Source: Arthrobacter sp. NicSoilB8 (GTDB lineage: Bacteria; Actinomycetota; Actinomycetes; Actinomycetales; Micrococcaceae). Taken from it: a stretch of 64,000 nt of DNA. The translations under genes were made by a program, and so were the position numbers. Location of the stretch: positions 3,038,001 to 3,102,000 of the forward strand of contig NZ_AP024655.1 of the NCBI RefSeq assembly GCF_019977355.1, in the 5' to 3' direction. The stretch's first letter is position 1. The number at the start of each line of letters is the position of its first letter. The notes under the pieces were generated by a model. The model did no database searches. It was given only the letters and a program-made list of their open reading frames with translations, and had not been told where the DNA came from. This document shows positions 1 to 8,956 of this stretch, in pieces.

Positions 1-631
1 CTACTACCGGGTGATCGACGCCGTGAAGTCCGTCGTGGCGATTGAAGACGTGGGGGCGGCCATCAACCAGATCGCCCAGACCACCCTGCGGAAGGTGGTC
101 GGCCGCCACAGCCTGGACCAGACACTGTCCGAGACCGAGCGCATCAACAGCGACATCCGGGAAATCCTGGACGCCCTGACGCTGGAATGGGGCGTCGAGG
201 TGACCCTCGTCGAACTCAAGGACATCCAACTCCCGGACAGCATGAAGCGGGCGATGGCCCGGCAGGCGGAGGCCGAGCGGGAGAAGCGGGCCAAGATCAT
301 TTCGGCCGAAGGCGAGGCCATCGCGGCCGTGGCCCTCGGCGCGGCATCCGACACGATGATGGCCCACCCTGTCGCCCTGCAGTTGCGCAATCTGCAGTCC
401 CTCGTGGAGATCGGGGTGGACAAGAACTCAACCGTCGTCTTCCCCGCACCCCTGATGAGCACCATTGCCGAACTGGGCGCCTTCCTGACGCGCGAGGACC
501 AGGCGGCGAAGGCAGGGCTTGCGGCCGCAGCAGCGGCGACGGTCCCGGCTCAGGCGCCGGCGGCGCCGGTGACGACGCCAACGGAACCGACACCGTCAAC
601 GACGCCGGCGGCACCGATCAAGGCCGCGTAG
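1..631 (+). CDS. Stomatin/slipin-like SPFH (band 7) membrane protein, 3' part
   Basis: The gene enters the window already open; the reading frame begins at base 2 and the true start lies upstream. About 209 residues are visible. The first 110 or so are the second half of an SPFH/band 7 domain: the run around QTTLRKVVGRHSLDQTLSE, followed by a helix rich in A, E and K (QAEAEREKRAKIISAEGEA), is typical of stomatins and slipins. These proteins oligomerise at the inner face of the membrane and often scaffold or regulate proteases. The last 45 residues are a low-complexity Ala/Pro/Thr tail. No protease partner (NfeD type) can be seen because the upstream side is cut. The family is clear; the exact role is not. 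Confidence 0.88.
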   Translation, partial: YYRVIDAVKSVVAIEDVGAAINQIAQTTLRKVVGRHSLDQTLSETERINSDIREILDALTLEWGVEVTLVELKDIQLPDSMKRAMARQAEAEREKRAKIISAEGEAIAAVALGAASDTMMAHPVALQLRNLQSLVEIGVDKNSTVVFPAPLMSTIAELGAFLTREDQAAKAGLAAAAAATVPAQAPAAPVTTPTEPTPSTTPAAPIKAA

Positions 632-659
632 CCCCGGCCGGGACGCCTATGATCGGACG

Positions 660-1580
660 ATGGAGAGGCCGCGGCTGGGACGCCGCCAGATGCTGGAACT
701 CGGTGCCGGACTGCTGGGCGCCGCAGCGCTGACATCTTGCGCCCCGGCGGCCGGGCACCGGACGCCGGATCCCGGAGTGAGTTTCGGGACCGTCGCCGCG
801 GGCCCGCAGGCGGGGCTCCGGACGGGCTCGTTCGTCTCTGCGTTCCGCCCAGGGCTTCCCACGGGCTGGTCCGTCGCCGTGCCGGCATCCGCCGCGGCCT
901 CCCCGGCATCCGCGTCCGCCTCCCCGGAAGCCGGGGCCGGCGCCGAAGCGGGCGCGGGAAAGCTTCCGGTGGCCGTCTTCCTGCATGGCACCGGCAGCGG
1001 CAATGGCTTCCTCTTCGCCGAACTCGGCGCCCAGGCGGTCCTGCAGCGCCACGTGGACGGAGGCGGCACGCCGTTCGCCATCGCGGCGGTCGACGGTGGC
1101 GATTCCTGGTGGCACGCCCGGGCGGACGGAACCGACACACAGTCAATGCTGCTGACCGAATTCCTGCCCCTCCTCGCCGGGTCGGGCTTGGATACCGCCA
1201 GGGTGGGGCTGTTCGGACTGTCCATGGGCGGATTCGGGGCGCTGCTGCTCGCCTCGCAGGGGAAGGTCCCCGGCCTCCGCGCCGTGGCGGCGATGAGCCC
1301 CGCCGTCTGGGCCCGGTACGACGCGACCCGGGAGCATGCGTTCGACAGCCCGGATGACTTTGCCGCCAATGACGTCTTCGCCCTCCGGCCGCAACTGGCG
1401 TCTCTGCCAAAACGGATTGACTGCGGCACCGAAGACGATCTGCTTCCCACCGTCCAGGACTACGTCGGCGACCTCCCCGGTCCGCTCGAGGGCGGGTTCC
1501 TGCCCGGCGCCCATGAGGCGGCCTACTGGCGGCGGGTCCTGCCCGACGTCGTGAGCTTCCTGGCCAGGAATCTCGGCTGA
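660..1580 (+). CDS. Exported esterase-like alpha/beta hydrolase (Tat lipoprotein)
   Basis: A 306-residue protein. The N-terminus has a twin arginine (GRRQ, residues 7-10), a hydrophobic stretch and a lipobox-like LTSC with Cys27, so it is probably exported by Tat and lipid-anchored. After a poorly conserved Ala/Ser/Gly-rich stretch (about residues 75-100) comes an alpha/beta hydrolase fold: oxyanion-region FLHGTGSG (about 107-114), nucleophile elbow GLSMGG with Ser188, and a C-terminal His in PGAHEAAYW. This looks like the esterase D/putative esterase group, whose members cleave small esters, some of them S-formylglutathione or mycolyl/acyl esters. The substrate cannot be read from the sequence. 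It follows the SPFH gene by 28 bases and may be cotranscribed with it. Confidence 0.8.
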   Translation: MERPRLGRRQMLELGAGLLGAAALTSCAPAAGHRTPDPGVSFGTVAAGPQAGLRTGSFVSAFRPGLPTGWSVAVPASAAASPASASASPEAGAGAEAGAGKLPVAVFLHGTGSGNGFLFAELGAQAVLQRHVDGGGTPFAIAAVDGGDSWWHARADGTDTQSMLLTEFLPLLAGSGLDTARVGLFGLSMGGFGALLLASQGKVPGLRAVAAMSPAVWARYDATREHAFDSPDDFAANDVFALRPQLASLPKRIDCGTEDDLLPTVQDYVGDLPGPLEGGFLPGAHEAAYWRRVLPDVVSFLARNLG

Positions 1581-1639
1581 TCCGTGCCCGGGACATCGGC
1601 CCCACGTCCCGGCCAGGCGGCCGCCGGTAAGATCGTACG

Positions 1640-2404
1640 GTGCTAATTCTGTTGCCGCCCTCCGAGGGCAAGACCCCCGCTACCGGCGGGGACGCCGCCG
1701 ACTGGACCACCCTGAGCTTTCCGGACCTCAACAGCGCCCGGGCCAAGGTCCTTGACGCGCTCGGGACAGTCAGCGCCCACAAGGACGCCCTGGCGCTCCT
1801 GGGCGTCGGCGCGTCGCTGAGTGCCGACGTCGAACGCAACACCCGCCTGCACGCCGAACCCGCCGCCCCGGCCCATCAGGTGTATTCCGGCGTGCTCTAC
1901 GACGCCCTCGGCTACGACTCCCTGACCCCGGCGCAGCGGAAGAAGGCCGACGAATCCGTGCTCGTGATCTCCGCCCTGTGGGGCGCCATCCGCTTCGCGG
2001 ACCGCGTGCCGGCCTACCGGCTGTCGATGGGGACCGCACTGCCCGACGTCGGGCGGCTCGCCTCGTTCTGGAAGCCGCAACTGAACGATGCCCTGGCGCC
2101 GGCCACCGCGGGCGAGCTGCTGGTGGACTGCCGGTCCAGCACCTACGCCGCGGCCTGGACTCCCCCGCCGGAACAGACGGTGGCCGTGAACGTCTTCACC
2201 GAGACCGGCGGCGTGCGCAAGGTGGTCAGCCACTTCGCGAAGCACACCCGCGGCGAACTGGCGCGGCATCTGCTCAGCCGCAGGGGCAAGGCGCCCTCGA
2301 CGCCCGCGCAGCTGGGACAAGCGGCGGCCGAGAAGTGGGTCGCCGAGCTCGTGGAGGGCACGGCCCGGAAGCCGCACACCCTGAACATCATCCTGCCCAA
2401 CTAG
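1640..2404 (+). CDS. yaaA: YaaA-family protein (peroxide stress / DNA-binding fold, DUF328)
   Basis: A 254-residue protein with a GTG start. The N-terminus MLILLPPSEGK is the hallmark of the YaaA/DUF328 family. Further family-like blocks are the middle region around VYSGVLYDALGYDSL and SALWGAIRFADRVPAYRLSM, and the C-terminal part VSHFAKHTRGELARHLL. In E. coli, YaaA lowers free intracellular iron and protects DNA during peroxide stress; that role is known for the family and only inferred here. The length matches the family. It is the last plus-strand gene before a convergent zinc-ribbon-type gene and ends three bases before the loop-forming arm of a strong hairpin. Confidence 0.88.
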   Translation: MLILLPPSEGKTPATGGDAADWTTLSFPDLNSARAKVLDALGTVSAHKDALALLGVGASLSADVERNTRLHAEPAAPAHQVYSGVLYDALGYDSLTPAQRKKADESVLVISALWGAIRFADRVPAYRLSMGTALPDVGRLASFWKPQLNDALAPATAGELLVDCRSSTYAAAWTPPPEQTVAVNVFTETGGVRKVVSHFAKHTRGELARHLLSRRGKAPSTPAQLGQAAAEKWVAELVEGTARKPHTLNIILPN

Positions 2405-2452
2405 CTAGCAGCAGGGGCCGTTCTGAGCCCTCAAAACGGCCCCTGCTGCTAG
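2405..2452. terminator. Bidirectional terminator hairpin between convergent genes
   Basis: Perfect 18-bp inverted repeat (2405-2422 with 2435-2452, core CAGCAGGGGCCGTT and its complement) around a 12-base loop that can itself fold. It sits between the yaaA stop codon and the stop of the opposing gene. There is no long T run, so termination strength is inferred from stem stability and position. Confidence 0.8.
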
Positions 2453-2464
2453 TCAGTTGGGTGG

Positions 2465-3202
2465 CTAGGCCCACTCGGCGGAGCGCACCAGGATGCAGCC
2501 GGAGTCCGGGCAGAAGACGATGTCGTCCTCGGCGGCGGCCTTGATCTCGGCGAGGTCGCCCGGGCTGAGCTGCATGCCGGAGCCCTCGGAGGTGCCGTGG
2601 AACAGCCGCGCCGCGCCCACGCCGCGCCTGGCCAGGGTCTTCTCGTAGACGGCGAGCATTCCTGCGTCGAGTCCCGCGGCGAACTCGGCACGCTGCCCGC
2701 GCACCACGGTGGCTTCGGCGTCGATCTCGGCCAGCTGTTCGTCCAGTTCGGCGCGGATGGAGCCGAAGGAGCCCTGGATGTCATCGACGATCCGTTGCTG
2801 CGCGGCCTGGCGGGCGCGGAGCGAGTCGAGCCGTTCCAGGACCTCAAGCTCGACGTCCTCGAGGTCGGAGCGGCGCTTGTTCAGGGACACGAGGTCGCGC
2901 TGCAGGGCCACGAGGTCCTTGGACAGGCCCGTGCCGCTGTTGAGCTTCGCCTCGTCGCGTTCGATTCGGGAGGCAACCTGCTCGACGTCGGCCTCCGAGC
3001 GCTTGAGCTCGAGTTCGGCGTCGTGGACGGCCACCTTGGCAGCGCCAAGTTCGCCGTTGGCCACGCTGAGGGCCGCTTCCAGGTCGGTGATCCGGGAGTC
3101 GCTTTCAAGGCTTCGTCGGCGGTTGGACAAGGACTTGAGCTTGGCATCGAGTCCCTGCAATTCGAGCAACTTCAACTGTTCCGCCGGTGCTGCCTTGGCC
3201 AC
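2465..3202 (-). CDS. Coiled-coil protein of the C4-type zinc-ribbon (DUF164) family
   Basis: A 245-residue protein. Residues about 5-170 form a long, charged heptad-rich coiled coil; the last 60 residues correspond to the C4 zinc-ribbon domain of this family, which is usually two CxxC pairs. Here the first pair is absent: the matching stretch reads EGSGMQLSPGDL with no cysteine, and the second knuckle is CPDSGC, a C-x4-C spacing. Zinc binding is therefore doubtful. In actinobacteria this gene commonly neighbours nif3-like and RNase H/cobalamin genes, and here the Nif3-like gene lies 62 bases upstream on the same strand, consistent with an operon. Family members have been linked to ribosome/RNA functions, but no job can be assigned from this sequence. 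Confidence 0.85.
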   Translation of the reverse strand: MAKAAPAEQLKLLELQGLDAKLKSLSNRRRSLESDSRITDLEAALSVANGELGAAKVAVHDAELELKRSEADVEQVASRIERDEAKLNSGTGLSKDLVALQRDLVSLNKRRSDLEDVELEVLERLDSLRARQAAQQRIVDDIQGSFGSIRAELDEQLAEIDAEATVVRGQRAEFAAGLDAGMLAVYEKTLARRGVGAARLFHGTSEGSGMQLSPGDLAEIKAAAEDDIVFCPDSGCILVRSAEWA

Positions 3203-3264
3203 TATTTACCTCCGCTAAATCCAATCCGGCCGGAGCCGGGCACCGTACCGGCGCTTCCTAGACT

Positions 3265-4212
3265 CTAGTCCCCGCCCGGAGTCAGAATGAAGTCCCACGG
3301 ATCACTGTTGGTGGTGCTGACCCGGATCTCGACGTCGTGGCCCTGGTCGGCGAGCACATTGCCCAGCGCCTCGGCGGCGGCAGGCAGCCACAGCCATTCG
3401 CTGGCGAAGTGTGACACGTCGATCAGGTAGGGCCGGTCATTGACGGCCGCCTCCCGGGCTTCGGACGCCGGGTGGTGGCGCAGGTCGGCCGTCAGGTAGA
3501 CGTCCGCGTTGCTGGCCCGCACCTCGCCGAAGAGGGAGTCGCCGGCGCCGCCGCACACGGCAATGCGCCGGACCAGCCCGTCCCGGTCCCCGGATACGCG
3601 GACGCCGCCGGCCACGGAGGGCAGGATCCCGAAAACGCGGGCCGCGAAATCCCCCAGGGTCAGCACCTCCTCGAGGTCACCGACCCGGCCGATGCCTTCC
3701 TCGGGGAGCCCGTTCGCGGCGGGGGTCAGCGGGGCCACATTCTGCAGTCCCAGCGCATCGGCCAGGACGTCCGAGACGCCTCCGACGGCGGAGTCACCGT
3801 TCGTGTGCACCGTCAGCAGCGCCGTTCCGGACTCGATGAGGCGATGCACGGCCTTGCCCTTGGCCGTGTTCGCCGCGACGCTCGTCACGCCCTTGAGCAG
3901 CAGCGGATGGTGCGTGATGAGCAGCTCGGCGCCGAATTCGATGGCTTCTTCGATGACGTCGGTGGTCGGATCGACTGCGAACAGGACCCGGTGCACCTCG
4001 GCGCCCGGGTGGCCCGCCACGAGGCCCACCTCGTCCCAGTCCTCGGCCAGTGATTCGGGCCAGAGTTCCTCCACCGCCAGCTGGATCATCCCCAGCGTCG
4101 CGGTGCCGGGGGCCTCCCCGGTGCCGGTATCGCCGTCGACGGCGGCAGCGGCGGCAGCGGCGGCAGCGGCGGCGTCGGACTCAGCTGAAACATCGGTGTT
4201 CACAGGTTCCAT
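3265..4212 (-). CDS. Nif3-like dinuclear metal centre protein (GTP cyclohydrolase I type 2/YbgI family)
   Basis: A 315-residue protein. The core carries the family's metal-binding blocks: EFGAELLITHHPLLLKG (about residues 95-110), the region TVHTNGDSAVGGVSD, and the C-terminal DVSHFASEW. Nif3 proteins form toroidal hexamers with a two-metal site in each subunit; their cellular substrate remains unsettled. The N-terminal 40 residues are a poorly conserved extension with an Ala run made from a GGCGGCAGC 9-bp repeat (about 4138-4176), so the length of this tail may vary between strains. The ATG at 4212 has its purine-rich GGGGG too close; a GTG three codons later is better spaced from it. Probably cotranscribed with the downstream zinc-ribbon-family gene. 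Confidence 0.87.
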   Translation of the reverse strand: MEPVNTDVSAESDAAAAAAAAAAAVDGDTGTGEAPGTATLGMIQLAVEELWPESLAEDWDEVGLVAGHPGAEVHRVLFAVDPTTDVIEEAIEFGAELLITHHPLLLKGVTSVAANTAKGKAVHRLIESGTALLTVHTNGDSAVGGVSDVLADALGLQNVAPLTPAANGLPEEGIGRVGDLEEVLTLGDFAARVFGILPSVAGGVRVSGDRDGLVRRIAVCGGAGDSLFGEVRASNADVYLTADLRHHPASEAREAAVNDRPYLIDVSHFASEWLWLPAAAEALGNVLADQGHDVEIRVSTTNSDPWDFILTPGGD

Positions 4213-4312
4213 ACCCCCATTTTTACCCTATCCGCCGCCTGCCCCGTCACTTGTAAGAATCTCGTAAGACGGACGGGGGAATCATCGGGGCCGGCGAACC
4301 ATTGAAGAGATC

Positions 4313-4837
4313 ATGAGAACTTTTGTCCTCGGCGGAGGCTGCTTCTGGTGCCTCGACGCCGTCTACCAGAAAACCAAGGGTGTCAGCTCGGTCATTTCGG
4401 GCTACACCGGAGGCCACGACCCCAACCCCGACTACTACTCCGTCTGCTCCGGCACCACAGGACACGCCGAGGTGGTGGCGGTGACGTTCGACGAGGACGT
4501 CATCCCCGCCGAGGTCATCCTGGACATGTTCTTCGCCCTCCACGATCCCACCACGCTGAACCGGCAGGGCTATGACGTCGGAACCCAGTACCGTTCCTCG
4601 ATGTTCTACGAGACCACCGAGGAAAAGATCCTGTTCGAGGAATCGATCGAACGGAACCAGGCCCTGTGGCGGCACCCGATCGTCACCGAGGTCAGCCGGC
4701 TGCCGAGGTTCCATGTGGCCGAGGATTTCCACCAGGACTACTTCGCCAAATACCCCGAGCAAGGCTACTGCCAGGTGATCATCAATCCGAAGCTGGCCAA
4801 GGCGAGGAAATATTACTCTGCATGGCTTAATGCTTAG
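4313..4837 (+). CDS. msrA: Peptide methionine-S-sulfoxide reductase A
   Basis: A 174-residue protein of normal MsrA length. The catalytic GGCFWC motif is at residues 8-13 with nucleophile Cys10. The blocks SGYTGG, GHAEVVAVTFD (with the substrate-binding Glu), RSSMFY and FHVAEDFHQDYFAK are characteristic of the family. It repairs the S epimer of methionine sulfoxide in proteins and free methionine, using Cys10 and C-terminal resolving cysteine (GYCQVIINPK) with thioredoxin as electron donor. It is divergent from the Nif3-like gene (100 bp apart) and stands 65 bases upstream of cysK, giving a sulfur-amino-acid neighbourhood. Confidence 0.95.
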   Translation: MRTFVLGGGCFWCLDAVYQKTKGVSSVISGYTGGHDPNPDYYSVCSGTTGHAEVVAVTFDEDVIPAEVILDMFFALHDPTTLNRQGYDVGTQYRSSMFYETTEEKILFEESIERNQALWRHPIVTEVSRLPRFHVAEDFHQDYFAKYPEQGYCQVIINPKLAKARKYYSAWLNA

Positions 4838-4902
4838 CTAGGGTCCGTACGCGCTCGTTAGGCTGACCTCAGTTATCCCTCTTCAAAGACAGGCATACAT
4901 AC

Positions 4903-5838
4903 ATGGCACCGATCTATGACGATGTAACCCAGCTGGTAGGCGGAACTCCGCTGGTCAGGCTCAACCGGCTGACCGAAGGCCTGGACGCCACCGTGGCCGT
5001 CAAACTGGAGTTCTACAACCCGGCCAACAGCGTCAAGGACCGGATCGGCGTCGCCATCATCGATGCTGCCGAGAAGTCCGGTGCCCTCAAGCCCGGCGGC
5101 ACCATTGTGGAAGGCACGTCCGGCAACACCGGAATCGCCCTGGCCATGGTGGGTGCGGCCCGCGGCTACAAGGTCATCCTCACCATGCCGGAAACCATGT
5201 CCACGGAACGCCGGGTCATGCTGCGCGCATACGGTGCCGAGATCGTCCTGACCCCCGGCTCCGAGGGCATGCGCGGCGCCGTGGAGAAGGCCCAGGAGAT
5301 CGTGGCCAACACGGAGAACTCCATCTGGGCCCAGCAGTTCGCCAACGAGGCCAACCCGGAGGTTCACCGCCGCACCACGGCCGAGGAAATCTGGACGGAC
5401 ACGAACGGCTTGGTGGACATCTTCGTCGCCGGCGTCGGCACCGGCGGCACCGTCACCGGCGTGGGGCAGGTCCTGAAGGAGCGCAAGCCGGACGTCCAGA
5501 TCATCGCCGTCGAGCCGAAGGACTCCCCCATTCTCAATGGCGGAGCCCCGGGCCCGCACAAGATCCAGGGCCTCGGCGCGAACTTCGTCCCCGACATCCT
5601 TGACACGAACGTCTACGACGAGGTCATCGACGCCACGCTGGAGGATTCCGTCCGCGTTGCCCGCGAACTCGGCATCAAGGAAGGCATCCTGGGCGGCATC
5701 TCGTCCGGCGCCATCGTCTGGGCGGCCCTGGAACTCGCCAAGCGCCCGGAGAACGCCGGTAAACTTATTGTTGCTGTTGTCTGCGACTTCGGTGAGCGCT
5801 ACATCTCCACCGTGCTGTACGACGACATCCGCGGCTAA
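4903..5838 (+). CDS. cysK: Cysteine synthase A (O-acetylserine sulfhydrylase)
   Basis: A 311-residue PLP enzyme that makes cysteine from O-acetylserine and sulfide. The PLP lysine is Lys45 in [11 protein letters not shown]; the substrate loop [11 protein letters not shown] and phosphate loop [12 protein letters not shown] follow, and the C-terminal GGISSGA carries the PLP ring-nitrogen serine. It is followed after 39 bases by cysE, the enzyme that makes its substrate, so the two are almost certainly one operon. CysK and CysE are known to form the cysteine synthase complex through insertion of the CysE C-terminal isoleucine; the CysE here does end in Ile. Confidence 0.97.
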   Translation: MAPIYDDVTQLVGGTPLVRLNRLTEGLDATVAVKLEFYNPANSVKDRIGVAIIDAAEKSGALKPGGTIVEGTSGNTGIALAMVGAARGYKVILTMPETMSTERRVMLRAYGAEIVLTPGSEGMRGAVEKAQEIVANTENSIWAQQFANEANPEVHRRTTAEEIWTDTNGLVDIFVAGVGTGGTVTGVGQVLKERKPDVQIIAVEPKDSPILNGGAPGPHKIQGLGANFVPDILDTNVYDEVIDATLEDSVRVARELGIKEGILGGISSGAIVWAALELAKRPENAGKLIVAVVCDFGERYISTVLYDDIRG

Positions 5839-5877
5839 GTCCCGGCCGCTGCCCCACGATTCCCCAGAAAGGTCTTT

Positions 5878-6462
5878 GTGAGCTTCTTCGCAAGACTGAA
5901 GGAAGACCTCGACGCCGCCCGGTCCCACGACCCGGCGGCGCGGGGTTCTTTCGAGAACTTTTTCGCCTACTCCGGCCTGCACGCGATCTGGTTCCACCGC
6001 CTGACGCACCGGCTGTGGCAAAACCCGGCACTGCGGTTTCCGGCCCGGCTCATCTCCCAGCTGGCCAGGTTCCTCACGGGCATCGAGATCCATCCCGGTG
6101 CCACGATCGGCCGGCGCTTCTTCATCGACCACGGCATGGGCGTGGTGATCGGCGAGACCGCCGAGATCGGCGAGGACGTCATGATCTACCACGGCGTGAC
6201 CCTCGGCGGCCGCTCGCTCGCCAAGATCAAACGCCACCCCACCATCGAGGACCGCGTGGTGATCGGCGCCGGGGCCAAGGTCCTGGGACCCATCACGATC
6301 GGCCGCGACAGCGCCATCGGGGCCAACGCCGTGGTGGTCAAAGACGCCCCCGCCGAATCCATCGTCACCGGCGTGCCGGCCACCTGGCGGCACCGTGACG
6401 CCCAGCGCGAGACCAAGCCCGCCGTCGACCCGGCCGAATACCTGATCGAATACCGCATCTAG
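5878..6462 (+). CDS. cysE: Serine O-acetyltransferase
   Basis: A 194-residue protein starting at GTG 5878 (AGAAAGG upstream). It transfers acetyl from acetyl-CoA to L-serine, the committed step of cysteine synthesis. Seen: an N-terminal helical part with [19 protein letters not shown], then a left-handed beta-helix with hexapeptide repeats ([40 protein letters not shown]) including the active-site His of DHG. This is the short, EpsC-like bacterial type rather than the 270-residue enterobacterial CysE. The C-terminus ends in Ile, compatible with docking into the CysK active site. A strong hairpin follows the gene. Confidence 0.95.
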   Translation: MSFFARLKEDLDAARSHDPAARGSFENFFAYSGLHAIWFHRLTHRLWQNPALRFPARLISQLARFLTGIEIHPGATIGRRFFIDHGMGVVIGETAEIGEDVMIYHGVTLGGRSLAKIKRHPTIEDRVVIGAGAKVLGPITIGRDSAIGANAVVVKDAPAESIVTGVPATWRHRDAQRETKPAVDPAEYLIEYRI

Positions 6463-6473
6463 GTCTCTCGGCG

Positions 6474-6509
6474 CGGCGGGCAGCTTTCCCGAAGGCAAGC
6501 TGCCCGCCG
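6474..6509. terminator. Hairpin after cysK-cysE
   Basis: 13-bp perfect stem CGGCGGGCAGCTT (6474-6486) with its complement at 6497-6509 and a 10-base loop. It lies between the cysE stop and the stop of the opposing SDR gene, so it can serve both strands. No T tract is present. Confidence 0.7.
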
Positions 6510-6548
6510 TTCGCCGACAGCCCAGGGCCGTCCCGCCGCGCCGGACAT

Positions 6549-7382
6549 CTACCCCGGGAACCGCTTGTAGATGTTCCAGAGAACGGCGTCGAACGCCCGG
6601 TCCGGCAGCAGGCGGCGCAGCAGCAGGATCCCCCGCGCGCTGGCACCCACCGGGTAGCGTGTCCGGGGCCGCCGCGCGGTCGCGGCGTGCAGGATCGCAT
6701 CCGCCACCAGCTCCGGCCGCGTCGACGTCGCGGCATTCTCCGTGGTGCCCAGCGCCGCCGCCACCACTTTCGCCTGGGCCGCGTAGGGGCCATGCCCGGA
6801 GCTGGCCAGCAGCCCCTGCGCCGCTATGGCGCCCCACTCGGTCTGCGTCCCGGCGGGCTCGATGACGGCCACGTCAATGCCGTGCGGCCTGAGTTCGAGC
6901 CGCAGCGAATCACTCAAGCCCTCCACGGCGAACTTCGTCGCGTGATACCAGGTGCCCAGCGGCTCGTGCATCTTCCCGCCAATCGAGGAGACGTTGATGA
7001 TCCGCCCCGTGCGGGCGGCCCGCATGGCCGGGATCACGAGCTGCGTCATGCGCGCCAGGCCGAAGACGTTGACGTCGAACTGCCGCCGCCCCTCGGCCGG
7101 CTCCACTTCCTCGAGCGAACCGTACGTCCCGTAGCCGGCGTTGTTGACCAGCACGTCGATGCGGCCGTGCACGGCCAGCACCTCCCCGACGGCGGCGCTC
7201 ATCGAGTCCTCGTCCGTCACGTCCAGGGCCACCACGTTGACGCCGGAAGCCTTCAGGGGACCCATTTTCTCGACCCGGCGGGCACCGGCATAGACCGTGA
7301 AGCCGGCGGCGGCGAGCTTCTTCGCGGTTTCAAAACCGATCCCGGTGGAGGCACCGGTGACAAACGCTACTGGCTGGGGCAT
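6549..7382 (-). CDS. Short-chain dehydrogenase/reductase (SDR)
   Basis: A 277-residue classical SDR. The nucleotide-binding TGASTGIG is at residues 10-17, the NNAG motif follows (VNNAGYGTYG), and the active-site YHATK has the Ser of NVSSIGG upstream. The protein is slightly longer than the 250-residue core and has a C-terminal tail (PDRAFDAVLWNIYKRF) seen in SDRs related to steroid/retinol-type and ketone reductases. The substrate is unknown. It is transcribed toward cysE and lies downstream of gnd on the same strand, but a hairpin separates it from gnd, so it probably has its own promoter. Confidence 0.85.
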   Translation of the reverse strand: MPQPVAFVTGASTGIGFETAKKLAAAGFTVYAGARRVEKMGPLKASGVNVVALDVTDEDSMSAAVGEVLAVHGRIDVLVNNAGYGTYGSLEEVEPAEGRRQFDVNVFGLARMTQLVIPAMRAARTGRIINVSSIGGKMHEPLGTWYHATKFAVEGLSDSLRLELRPHGIDVAVIEPAGTQTEWGAIAAQGLLASSGHGPYAAQAKVVAAALGTTENAATSTRPELVADAILHAATARRPRTRYPVGASARGILLLRRLLPDRAFDAVLWNIYKRFPG

Positions 7383-7438
7383 GGGGGTGAACTCCTTGAG
7401 CGCTTAACGCCTTGGACAGGTGCCGTTCGGAAACACGA

Positions 7439-7479
7439 ACGGCCGGCGCCTCCCAGAGTAACTGGGAAGAGCCGGCCGT
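7439..7479 (-). terminator. Putative terminator downstream of gnd
   Basis: Stem ACGGCCGGC (7439-7447) pairs with 7471-7479, with an inner TCCCA/TGGGA helix. It starts 20 bases after the gnd stop on the minus strand. The tail is only weakly T-rich. Confidence 0.6.
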
Positions 7480-7499
7480 CGGGTCTGAAACGGTACGGG

Positions 7500-8936
7500 C
7501 TAGTGGGTGTCGACTGCCGCGATCTCGGACTTGTCCTCGCCCCAGAGGGTGTGGAAGGTGCCCTCGGCGTCGACGCGGCCGTAGGTGTGGGCGCCGAAGA
7601 GGTCGCGCTGGCCCTGGATCACGGCGGCGGGCAGGCGCTTGCGGCGCAGGCCGTCGTAGTAGGCCAGCGAGGAGGAGAACACCGGCACCGGGATGCCGAG
7701 CTGGACCGCGGTGGCCACCACGCGGCGCCAGGCCGGGAGGACCTCGGCGATCGCCTTGGTGAAGGCCGGCGCGAAGAGCAGGTTGGCCGGCTTCTCCGCC
7801 GCGGCGTACGCCTTGGTGATCTCCTTGAGCAGTTCGGCGCGGATGATGCAGCCGCCGCGCCACAGCGAGGCGATTTCATCCAGCTTCAGGTCCCAGCCGT
7901 ATTCCTTGGCCGCTGAGGTGAGCATGTCCAGCCCCTGCGCGTAGGAGACGAGCTTGGAGGCGTAGAGCGCCTGGCGGACGTCTTCGACGAAGCTTTCGGG
8001 GACCTCGACGGCGGCCTCGCCGCCGGCGAGCAGTTCCTGGGCCAGCACGCGCTGCTCGGCCTGGGAGGACAGGGCGCGGGCGAAGACGGACTCGGCGATC
8101 CCCGAGACCGGGGAGCCGAGCTCCAGCGCGGAGATGACCGTCCAGCGGCCGGTGCCCTTCTGGCCGGCGGCGTCCACCACGACGTCGACGAACGGCTTGC
8201 CGGTCTTCGCGTCGACGTGGCCGAGGACCTCGGCGGAGATTTCGATCAGGAAGGAGGCCAGCTCGCCCTTGTTCCACTCTTCGAAGATCTTGGCCTGATC
8301 GGCCGGTTCGATGCCGGCGCCGGAGCGCAGGAGATCGAAGGCCTCGCCGATGACCTGCATGTCGGCGTATTCGATGCCGTTGTGGACCATCTTGACGAAG
8401 TGTCCGGCGCCGTCGGTGCCGATCCAGGCACAGCACGGCTTGCCGTCGACGTGGGCGGCGATCTTTTCCAGCAGCGGGCCGAGGGCGTCGTAGGACTCCT
8501 TGGAACCGCCCGGCATGATCGAGGGGCCGTTGAGGGCGCCCTCCTCGCCGCCGGAGACGCCGATGCCGACGAAGTGCAGGTCCTTCTTCGCCAGGGCGGC
8601 CTCGCGGCGGCGGGTGTCCTCGTAGTGCGAGTTGCCGGCGTCGATAATGATGTCGCCGGGCTCCAGCAGCGGTTCGAGCTGCTCGATCACGGAGTCCACC
8701 GGCTTGCCGGCCTTGACCATGATCAGGACCCGGCGCGGCTTCTCCAGCGAGTCGACGAGCTCCTGCAACGTCTCGGTGCGGACGAAGTCGCCGTCGTCAC
8801 CGTGCTTTGCCAGGAGGGCGTCTGTCTTTTCCACGGACCGGTTGTGCAGGGCAACGGTGAAGCCGTTCCGGGCCAGGTTGCGTGCGAGGTTGGCCCCCAT
8901 CACCGCGAGGCCGGTGACACCGATGTGTGCTGACAT
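7500..8936 (-). CDS. gnd: 6-phosphogluconate dehydrogenase, decarboxylating (NADP+)
   Basis: A 478-residue enzyme of the oxidative pentose phosphate pathway that turns 6-phosphogluconate into ribulose 5-phosphate and CO2, making NADPH. Start ATG 8936 is preceded by GGAGTTTTG; a TTG just upstream is less likely. Visible motifs: Rossmann GLAVMGANLARNLARNG near the N-terminus, the substrate loop GVSGGEEGA, the catalytic lysine region HFVKMVHNGIEY, and the C-terminal REAL-type tail region. The long (about 470-residue) form matches the common GndA type. It is divergent from a GntR-family regulator gene, which is a common arrangement for gluconate control. Confidence 0.96.
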   Translation of the reverse strand: MSAHIGVTGLAVMGANLARNLARNGFTVALHNRSVEKTDALLAKHGDDGDFVRTETLQELVDSLEKPRRVLIMVKAGKPVDSVIEQLEPLLEPGDIIIDAGNSHYEDTRRREAALAKKDLHFVGIGVSGGEEGALNGPSIMPGGSKESYDALGPLLEKIAAHVDGKPCCAWIGTDGAGHFVKMVHNGIEYADMQVIGEAFDLLRSGAGIEPADQAKIFEEWNKGELASFLIEISAEVLGHVDAKTGKPFVDVVVDAAGQKGTGRWTVISALELGSPVSGIAESVFARALSSQAEQRVLAQELLAGGEAAVEVPESFVEDVRQALYASKLVSYAQGLDMLTSAAKEYGWDLKLDEIASLWRGGCIIRAELLKEITKAYAAAEKPANLLFAPAFTKAIAEVLPAWRRVVATAVQLGIPVPVFSSSLAYYDGLRRKRLPAAVIQGQRDLFGAHTYGRVDAEGTFHTLWGEDKSEIAAVDTH

Positions 8937-8956
8937 CAAAACTCCAATTCATTTCT

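Noticed and set aside
4873..6837. A 654-codon minus-strand open frame across cysK-cysE
   Set aside because: It overlaps two clear plus-strand genes and the SDR gene, and its Asp/Gly/Val/His-rich composition is that of an antisense frame.
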